Positions 57,566-64,000 of a stretch of DNA of 64,000 bases are shown in pieces. The stretch's first letter is position 1; each line of letters opens with the position of its first letter. The notes beneath the pieces were generated by a model. That model was not told the DNA's origin and made no database searches. It was given only the letters and a program-made list of their open reading frames with translations. Source of the DNA: Rhizomys pruinosus (lineage: Eukaryota > Chordata > Mammalia > Rodentia > Spalacidae); NCBI GenBank assembly GCA_009823505.1, contig VZQC01012293.1, positions 351,564-415,563 of the forward strand. The letters run 5' to 3'. The position numbers and the translations under genes were made by a program.

Positions 57566-57989
57566 AATATCTGGACATATATGCTCTGACAAGGAGACAA
57601 ATCATGAGAGGCAGAAGTCCTTACCTAAGACTAAATAATATTCCAAGGCTGGCTGTCAGGTTTCTGTTACTTGCAGAGAGAGGCCTTTGCTAACAAATTG
57701 GTTGCTGCAGAAGAGACCGTATGCAGTGACCTCTCCCTGAGCCCCATGGGAATCTTTACTCCGTCTAAGGTCAGCCCTGGAGCTCTCTGCATGACTTCCC
57801 TTAGACACGTTGAGTCTTCCTATGAACTTCCTCCTTAATGCTTTGCAGTCTGGGGTTCCTGAAGAGACCAATCTCTCCCTCTCATTAAACATTCAATTAC
57901 ATTCTCCAAATTTCCATGTTTTGCATCAAATGACACAACACATAATATTTTACATAAAAGTATTTTTTTTTTGTTTTGGGGTTCCCTCT

Positions 57990-58137
57990 TTTCTTATTTG
58001 TTATGAAGTGCTGGAGATTAGACTTCTGGCCTTGGGTATTCTATCTGCTTTCTTACTTTTGGGGTGTTGGGCTTCCAATCAGGGCCTCACACATGCTGGA
58101 GAAGCATGCTGCCACTCTGCTGTGTGCCCAGACTCTA
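57990..58137 (-). mobile_element. B4/ID-type SINE fragment (antisense)
   Basis: 'agggcctcacacatgctgga' then 'gaagcatgctgccactctgc' matches the antisense ID head (canonical 'agggcctcgcgcatgctaggcaagcgctctaccactgag'). The upstream part is a diverged B1-like half. Confidence 0.65.
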
Positions 58138-58332
58138 TTTTCTTACATTTAAAAATAATGTAGCAATGACACAAAGCAAATCAAAATTAAAACTCAAAAA
58201 ATGGAGAAATGATTCTAGATTTGAGAATGGTATTGATTCAAATATAGGTTTAAGAAGAAACTGGTACCAAAATTATGGTGTATGTCAAAGTCTCAGTCCT
58301 GACAAGAGAGCAGTAACAAAAAGCAACAAAAA

Positions 58333-59020
58333 TTGGGAGGGAAAGTGGAGGGCGGGGAGGGAGAGTGGAGGACGGGGAGGGAGAGTGGAGGACGGGGAGG
58401 GAGAGTGGAGGACGGGGAGGGAGAGTGGAGGTTGGGGAGGGGAGGGAGGAACGGGGAGGGAGATGGGGACGGGGAGGGAGAGTGGAGGGGGGAGGGAGAG
58501 TGGAGGTACGGGGAGGGAGAGTGGAGGACGGGGGGGGGAGGTCAGGGAGGAGGGGAGGGAGAGGGAGACGGGGAGGGAGAAGAGTGGAGGACGGGGAGGA
58601 GAGGGAGACGGGGAGGGAGAGTGGAGGACGGGGAGGGAGAGTGCAGGGGGAGGGAGAGGTGGAGGGAGGAGGAGGGAGAGTGGAGGACGGGGAGGGAGAG
58701 TGCAGGGGGAGGGAGAGTGGAGGACAGGGAGGGGAGAGTGGAGGACAGGGAGGGAGAGTGCCAGGGGGAGGGGGGGGGGGAGGGGAGGAGGGGGAGGGGG
58801 AGTGGAGGGGGAGGGAGAGTGGAGGACAGGGAGGGAGAGTGGAGGTCGGGGAGGGAGAGTGGAGGAAGGGGAGGGAGAGTGGAGGACGGGGAGGGAGAAT
58901 GGAGGACGGGGAGGGAGAGTGGAGGATGGGGAGGGAGAGTGGAGGATGGGGAGGGAAAGTGGAGGACGGGGAGGGAGAGTGGAGGACGGGGAGGGAGAGT
59001 GGAGGACGGGGAGGGAGAGT
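58333..59020. repeat. 20-bp G/A-rich minisatellite
   Basis: Some 34 units of a 20-bp repeat of the type 'gagagtggaggacggggagg', degenerate in the middle (58440-58800). The plus strand is almost all purine. Since 20 is not divisible by three, each frame encodes the same 20-residue cycle, giving long frames (323, 247 and 229 codons) that I treat as artefacts. Confidence 0.97.
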
Positions 59021-59313
59021 AGTTCATTGTCTTGAGGTGGAGATCATCCAGCTGTCCAAAAACATATATTTAAGGCCACTAGCAACAAACGATGAACCTG
59101 ATTTCTGATGACTCAAATCCTGTATTAATTTCACATAGTGAAGAAGCACTTGAAGCTCTCAGTTTCCTCTTTTACTATAGTTTCTTTTTCTTTTGTAAGG
59201 ATACATAAAATATAAACCCTCACCTCAATCCTTACCAACCAGAAATTTTCTACTTTGCTGAATTTTTTATGCTTTAACAAAATATGTGTCACCTAAGAAG
59301 AGAAAATTTAAAG

Positions 59314-59402
59314 GTTGGTGATGTAGCTCTATGGTAGTGTTTGCCTAGTATATATGGGGCCCTAGGTTTGGCTGTAGGTTCAATGTCCAGTACTGCCTCC
59401 AC
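59314..59402 (+). mobile_element. ID/B4-head SINE fragment
   Basis: 'ggttggtgatgtagctctat', 'ggtagtgtttgcctagtata' and 'ggggccctaggtttggctgt' follow the ID (tRNA-Ala-like) order. Confidence 0.65.
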
Positions 59403-59404
59403 CC

Positions 59405-60360
59405 CTGTCCATTCCCTCCAAGACAAAGTTAGACTGCACTGCACGTTCTTCAGTTTAGAAAGATCGTATTTGTTTAATTAGAGGTGTGAACCCATTTCCT
59501 AAGCTTCACAGTTGTCATTTAATAACTGTATTGGATTTATATTTTCAATCTAGAATGCTACCCCAAAGGGAGGAGCACGGAGCACTGATTTTATTGGTCT
59601 TAGAGAACAGTAAGGCCATTGAAAAACTCAGAAAAGCAGAAAAAAGAACAATGCATGTTATATGTGAGACCTGGGTCTGTTGTAAAAGAAGAAAAACAAG
59701 TTCAAAATTAAATACAAGCTGTGTTGAGATAAGAGTTCTGGTTGAATTCTTAATAACTAGGAAATTTAATTTAAGTCTGACCCATGAGATTTTGCCTGTT
59801 CCATTATAACCAGGTTCATGTTTTAATCAAAAGTGACCATTTTAAGAAGGAAATTGACTCATAGATGTAAGTGGTAGCATGGTGGTCACCAGATGGTGGG
59901 GAGCAGGGGTGAGGAGAGATGGAAAGGGTGGTGGGAAGACATGGAGGCTGGGGACAGGGGCGGGAGCCAGCGTTACTAAACTATGGTTAGATTCTGGGAG
60001 TAAGAATTCTTGGCATGCCATCTCACAGGAGGGCAGCTGAACATAGTGAGGATGTCTTATATATTTAGAAAACACAAGCTAGATGAAAGGATTCTGGAGG
60101 TCATCATCATGGAGAAATGAGAACTATTTGAGGAGATGGATATGTTTAACCCAATTTAAAAATGCAGTGTATAAAGGCTAATCAATGGTAGGAAACTCAT
60201 GTGTGGTACTGTAAACATAGACAATTACGTATAGATCCTAGAGAGAAAAAGCTATGTTTGTCACATCCCTAGACAAATACAATTTCTTACTGTATGCTAA
60301 ATATGTATCCTTATATTTATAAACAAGCATACTGCCACCACTCATCAAGAAACTTCTTTT
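59405..60360. other. Unique non-coding stretch
   Basis: No repeat or exon is recognised. A 107-codon plus-strand frame (59486-59809) has no domain. Confidence 0.4.
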
Positions 60361-60373
60361 TGCGACTCAGTCA

Positions 60374-60775
60374 GGTACTGGGGCGTGGGCTAGGTCAGCG
60401 GGCTTGGGTCGGTTCCTCCGCACTGGACCAGATGGTCAGTGGGTTTGGGTCGGTGCCTCTACACCTTTGTGCAGACTGGACGGAAGTTACTCAGGCAGGT
60501 ACCGGGGCGCGGGCTAGGTCAGCGGGCTTGGGTCAGTGCCGCTGCACCAGACCACAGACGGTTGGCAAGTTTGGGTCAGTGCCTCAGCACCTTTGTGTGG
60601 GCTGGCCAGAAGTCACTCAGGCAGGTACCAGGGTGCGGGCTAGGTCAGCGTGTTTGGGTCGGTTTCTCTGCACTGGATCAGACGGTCGGCGGGTTTGGGT
60701 CAGTGCCTCTGCACCTTTGTGCAGGCTGGCCGGAAGTCACTCAGGCAGGTAACAGGGCACGGGCTAGGTCAGGCA
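60374..60775 (+). repeat. L1 5' UTR promoter monomers, about 125 bp x 3.2
   Basis: Tandem units begin at 60374, 60498, 60624 and 60748 with 'ggtaccggggcgcgggctag' and variants (124, 126 and 124 bp apart). Each unit is GC- and CpG-rich and has an internal half-repeat ('cgggcttgggtcagtgc' versus 'cgggtttgggtcagtgc'). Rodent L1 promoters are arrays of such monomers, and an ORF1-like frame follows at 61034. Sense transcription toward it is inferred. Confidence 0.75.
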
Positions 60776-61033
60776 TATACCCCCCCACCCCCGCCACCAC
60801 TGGGAATCAGTGAGAATCCAAGTGGACTTTTTTTGGAGAACCTTCAGAACAAGAAGGGAAGAGTACTTTGGCTTCCAATATCCAATATATAAACAAAATT
60901 GAAAGCGTGAAAACTAGACAAGTCAATACTCCATAAACAAGGAGGAGGAAAGGAAAAAAAGCATCTGAAGGAGGAAAGCAAAACCATCCGCTCAGATAGT
61001 GATTGTGATCTGAACCACAAAAGGGAAGCCCAC
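60776..61033 (+). other. L1 5' UTR non-monomer segment
   Basis: Between the monomers and the ORF1-like ATG lie a C-rich run (60779-60800) and A-rich leader sequence ('caaggaggaggaaaggaaaa'), as in the unique leader of rodent L1 elements. Confidence 0.5.
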
Positions 61034-61357
61034 ATGCCAGGGACACGACAAAGAGACAACATGGGAAAGGCACAGGATAATCCTGTACCAGGCTGTACCA
61101 AACCTGTAGGTGATAGCTACAATGGGAACCCCTTGGAGGAGACCCAAGGAACAGGTCTTAGAGGAATAATTGCAGACCTATGCAGAGAAATTAAAGAACA
61201 TAAAGAAGAATTCAGAGAACTAAAGAGAGAGAATGAAAAACTCAAAAAGGGCCTAGAGGGATACAATGACAAACTTCGGAAAGAACTAAAGGAACAGATT
61301 GACAAACTCCAGAAAGAACCAGAGAGTGGTTTCCAAAGGACACTAAAAAACCAATAA
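61034..61357 (+). pseudogene. L1 ORF1-like N-terminal fragment (coiled coil)
   Basis: A 107-codon frame starting MPGTRQRDNMGKAQ. Residues 1-45 are low in hydrophobics. About residues 50-98 form a charged heptad-like stretch (for example 'REIKEHKEEFRELKRENEKL' and 'KKGLEGYNDKLRKELKEQI'), as in the trimerising coiled coil of L1 ORF1p. Full ORF1p is about 340-380 residues, so the RNA-recognition and C-terminal domains are missing. Another in-frame ATG lies at 61061 (MGKAQD). The call rests on coiled coil plus position after the monomers; sequence identity to ORF1p is not obvious to me, so another coiled-coil gene fragment is possible. Confidence 0.55.
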
Positions 61358-62183
61358 AGCAAAATATAGGTATCCTTGAGTCAAACAAGACTACTCCATC
61401 AGCAAAACCAGCTTCCAGCTAATAAAAACAACCACTACCACAACCTCATCTCTGCACCATGGAAATAAACCGGACTGCAGAGTGGCAGCCCACACTTCCC
61501 TGTATATCCCAAATCTAATTGTTATGAGCTATCTCCTTGGAGGGATCCACGGCTGATGTCGCAAGCTTACATCCTCTAGGTGGTTGGAGATGTTATAAGC
61601 CACAAAAAGATCCTGTCATATTTTACAGATAAAACGTAATTCATGGGTTAACATAAGGCCATACAAACATCTGTGTCGATCCAAAGTAACCTACCATAAC
61701 AATTAAGTACTGTTTTAAAAATAGGATTGAAAGGTTATTCACTGGACAAAACTGTCAGCCCATTAAAGAAACAGCCCAGAATTGACCCAAGTCCAAGACA
61801 AACAGTGCGCCAGAGAAAGTTAGACCGTGTTTTGTCTTCTCTCCACTGTGCCCCTTTCTCTAAGCCTAGGGAACAACCTGCGAGAGAGGGGGCGTGTAGA
61901 CTGTAAGGGCTACTGATAGATTGGTGGTAATGTAGGAAACTTACAGCAATGTAGCTGGACCTCATTTGATCAACTTTATTAAACATACAACATTAAATCC
62001 TCCATGACCACTTTTATGGTGGGACCCACGGGCTATGGTTGTTTTGGTGCACAACTACTTAACTGCTTGCAAATTTGGTTTGTCGCAACATGGAATGTAT
62101 GCTTTTATTCATAAATTATTACTTATGGTTAAAAAAGTTAAAAAAATAAATTAATATTAATAAAATAAAAAATAAAAATTGAA
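61358..62183. other. Unassigned segment ending in an A-rich tract
   Basis: After the ORF1-like stop I no longer recognise L1 sequence. The segment ends in an AT-rich run with many A (about 62130-62183), as if a retrocopy ended there. An 83-codon minus frame (61735-61986) has no domain. Confidence 0.35.
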
Positions 62184-63416
62184 TAGAGTTTATAGTTTAT
62201 ACAAATGAAAGGGAGTAGTTGTAATATTCTCAAGCAAAGAGAGATAGACTTTAAATCTATATTCACTGTTCTACTTTCGTACTACATCACAAAGCGACCA
62301 TCCTCAAATATTTGTTCCTGACAGCATTGAAGGCCTGAAGCTTCCAACTCCCCTCCCTGTATTCGCCATCCTGGTGAACTTGAATGATTGAAGGAAATTG
62401 GTCTAGGTTTACATTCGGATGTCATGTAGAACTACAAAGTCATAGACAATATCGGGTAAGCGAAAGGCAAGGAATCAAAAGAGAGCAGAGTTGGGGTGGT
62501 TCTCCGTGTTTTGAACTGCTGTGGATTTTGAGTTTTATTCCTCTGTCTGGCGGTAGTACGGATTGGGGTGTATTTACGAAGTTCACCCCTCTTGTGTCCG
62601 CCATTTCCCATGATATATGCCGTCTCCCTATCACTTTTCACCAATTCTTGGTGGTCAATCGTCTCACGACTATCGAGTTTAATGCAGCTACTCGCATCTT
62701 TTCTTTTGCCCAATGCCATCACTCCCCGGTCCTGGCATGATGGACACTCCTCCTCATTGCTGAACTATAAGCAAAATAAGCCTCTCATATCATTTCCTGA
62801 AGTTGACACAGCCTAGTGGTCCTGGTGATGTACATCACAGCATACAGACAAGTAACGAGTAGTAACGGGAATTCATACCCTATGTGGTTTTCCTATGGGT
62901 GTTTTGATTTCAATGTGCACAGTCCACACAGCCTAAAACGCAGACGTTTTACATAAAATAAGATATTTAAAATAATGAAGGTAGAAATTATGTCATTTTT
63001 AACACAAACGTCCATTCCAGGAAGAGCTGAAAGGAAAAAGTTACCTTACTACTACTTCCTAGGACTTCGATAAGGACCTAACATATTCCACATTAAAACA
63101 GAGAAAAGAACTATGGGAAAACTATAGCTCAATATGTATCATAAACCTTTAAAACATTTTATTACCGCGGGTTGTGTCTGGATCCACTCACTCCAGGTCC
63201 ATCTTTGCCTTGTGAATAATATAATTTTAGCAATAACTACCGCCTGGAACAGCAAAAACAATATGAAAGCATCTGCTTCCTTTATGTTTATCCTATTTTC
63301 CACTGAAAACAGTATCAAGAAGGAGAAAAAACACCCAAGAGAAATGTAGCATATGTTGGAGAAGTTGCCTTATTAACAAATCTAATATAAGGTGACGTTA
63401 TATTACGCTGGAGTTT
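62184..63416. other. Unassigned SINE-free segment, locally CpG-rich
   Basis: No B1, B2 or L1 is recognised. Bases 62521-62760 hold ten CpGs, unlike the CpG-poor bulk. Open frames overlap there on both strands (plus 62384-62740, 118 codons; minus 62432-62722, 96 codons) without a recognised domain. Confidence 0.4.
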
Positions 63417-63749
63417 ATGGCTAATAGAAGGATAACAATATGGATTTATAACTCTACCTTAGATTGTCGTTATCCTGCAGGTAAGGTGGTCCGAATGGGA
63501 GAAGGGATGATTACAACGTTGAGCTATCCTGAAAGAATATATAAGCTATATTATAGAGAAACGTTAAAAGAAACAAACAACATGGATAGTTTTATTCATG
63601 CTTATGGAAATTTATTTCGTGGTACAGAGACAAAACTTTCTATAATATCTTCAATACTGTATTTCGATCAAAAAGTTTCTATGTATAAACAGCGGGAAAC
63701 AGTTTGCGTAAATGTGTTTAGCTTGACTAATGCTATAGAGAAGACATAA
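63417..63749 (+). CDS. Unidentified 110-codon open reading frame
   Basis: It starts MANRRITIWIYNSTLDCRYP and ends ...NVFSLTNAIEKT with a TAA stop. I do not recognise a family. Composition is mixed and protein-like (not repeat-derived), with an aromatic-rich middle ('SYPERIYKLYYRET'), no clear signal peptide and no membrane segment. The frame keeps several CpGs ('cgtggt', 'ttcgatc', 'gcgtaa'). There is no promoter, splice or polyadenylation evidence. It may be chance in an AT-rich region or a relic of an inserted sequence. Confidence 0.2.
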   Translation: MANRRITIWIYNSTLDCRYPAGKVVRMGEGMITTLSYPERIYKLYYRETLKETNNMDSFIHAYGNLFRGTETKLSIISSILYFDQKVSMYKQRETVCVNVFSLTNAIEKT

Positions 63750-63868
63750 TTGATAGTGTTTTGATACAAAGATACTGGTAACATAGAAAGAGAAGAGTCC
63801 AGTTTTCCTAAATTGTCCCTGCTCTAACGTCTATGCCATTTTTGAATTGGTTTTGGTTTGTGTGGCTG

Positions 63869-64000
63869 TTTTGTTTTGTGAGAGGGTCTCCTTACATTCT
63901 TTGCTGGCCTAGAACTTGCCCTATGTGGACACACGATATGGCACTCAGTTCAGCAGAGACATCGCCTTTCACTTTGCCTTCCAAGTTCTAGGATCAAAAC
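63869..64000 (-). mobile_element. Diverged B1 SINE (antisense), cut by window edge
   Basis: 'tttgtgagagggtctcctta', 'gctggcctagaacttgccct' and, after unrelated bases, 'ctttgccttccaagttctag' then 'gatcaaaac' follow an antisense B1. The central part is strongly altered. Confidence 0.6.

Noticed and set aside
58064..59108. Gly/Glu/Arg-rich 229-323 codon frames as an RGG-type protein
   Set aside because: All three plus-strand frames encode the same 20-residue cycle because the 20-bp unit is not a multiple of three. This is a minisatellite product.

Overview
The window looks like intergenic DNA, or a large intron, from a muroid rodent. The evidence is the repeat content. There are about 15 B1 SINEs and about a dozen B2/B3-type SINEs, several with intact pol III boxes and clean target-site duplications. 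B4/RSINE-type tRNA-B1 composites, MaLR-type LTRs and many rodent L1 (Lx-like) fragments are also present. Bulk sequence is CpG-poor and single-copy sequence between repeats carries no convincing exon. I cannot name the species. I found no host protein-coding gene, rRNA, functional tRNA or CRISPR array. The only protein-like sequence I recognise is L1 retrotransposon ORF1 and ORF2 debris.

Layout. 1-10.2 kb: a CT-rich microsatellite, scattered B1/B3/B4 copies, an L1 3' end near 4 kb, then about 4 kb of unique DNA. 10.6-17.8 kb: a large antisense L1, with its 3' UTR at 10.6 kb, reverse transcriptase near 14 kb and endonuclease N-terminus at 16.4 kb. It is broken by SINEs and by a local templated foldback insertion at 15.62-15.88 kb. 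18-26 kb: B1/B2 copies, a MaLR LTR at 20.6-20.96 kb and a likely proviral remnant with a polypurine tract and LTR at 22.2-24.1 kb. 27.98-29.00 kb: a 99% identical inverted repeat with 343-bp arms. 30-51 kb: old L1 3' ends, MIR, MaLR and SINEs in mostly unique DNA, plus a perfect 46-bp x 4 tandem repeat at 31.6 kb. 52.06-54.9 kb: a 2.8-kb 9-bp minisatellite with nested 81-bp and 423-bp higher-order repeats. 58.33-59.02 kb: a 20-bp G/A-rich minisatellite. 60.37-61.4 kb: an L1 5' end with about 125-bp promoter monomers and the start of an ORF1-like coiled-coil protein, then abruptly different sequence. 61.4-63.87 kb: a SINE-free stretch, locally CpG-rich, with short unidentified ORFs.

Nothing here works as an operon or pathway. 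The biology is repeat dynamics: SINE insertion into older elements, tandem-repeat amplification at several scales, and two inverted-duplication events. The very long ORFs at 52-55 kb (up to 1024 codons) and the ORFs at 58-59 kb are products of the tandem repeats, not genes. Family names for old repeats rest on my memory of consensus sequences and were not checked with a repeat-masking program.
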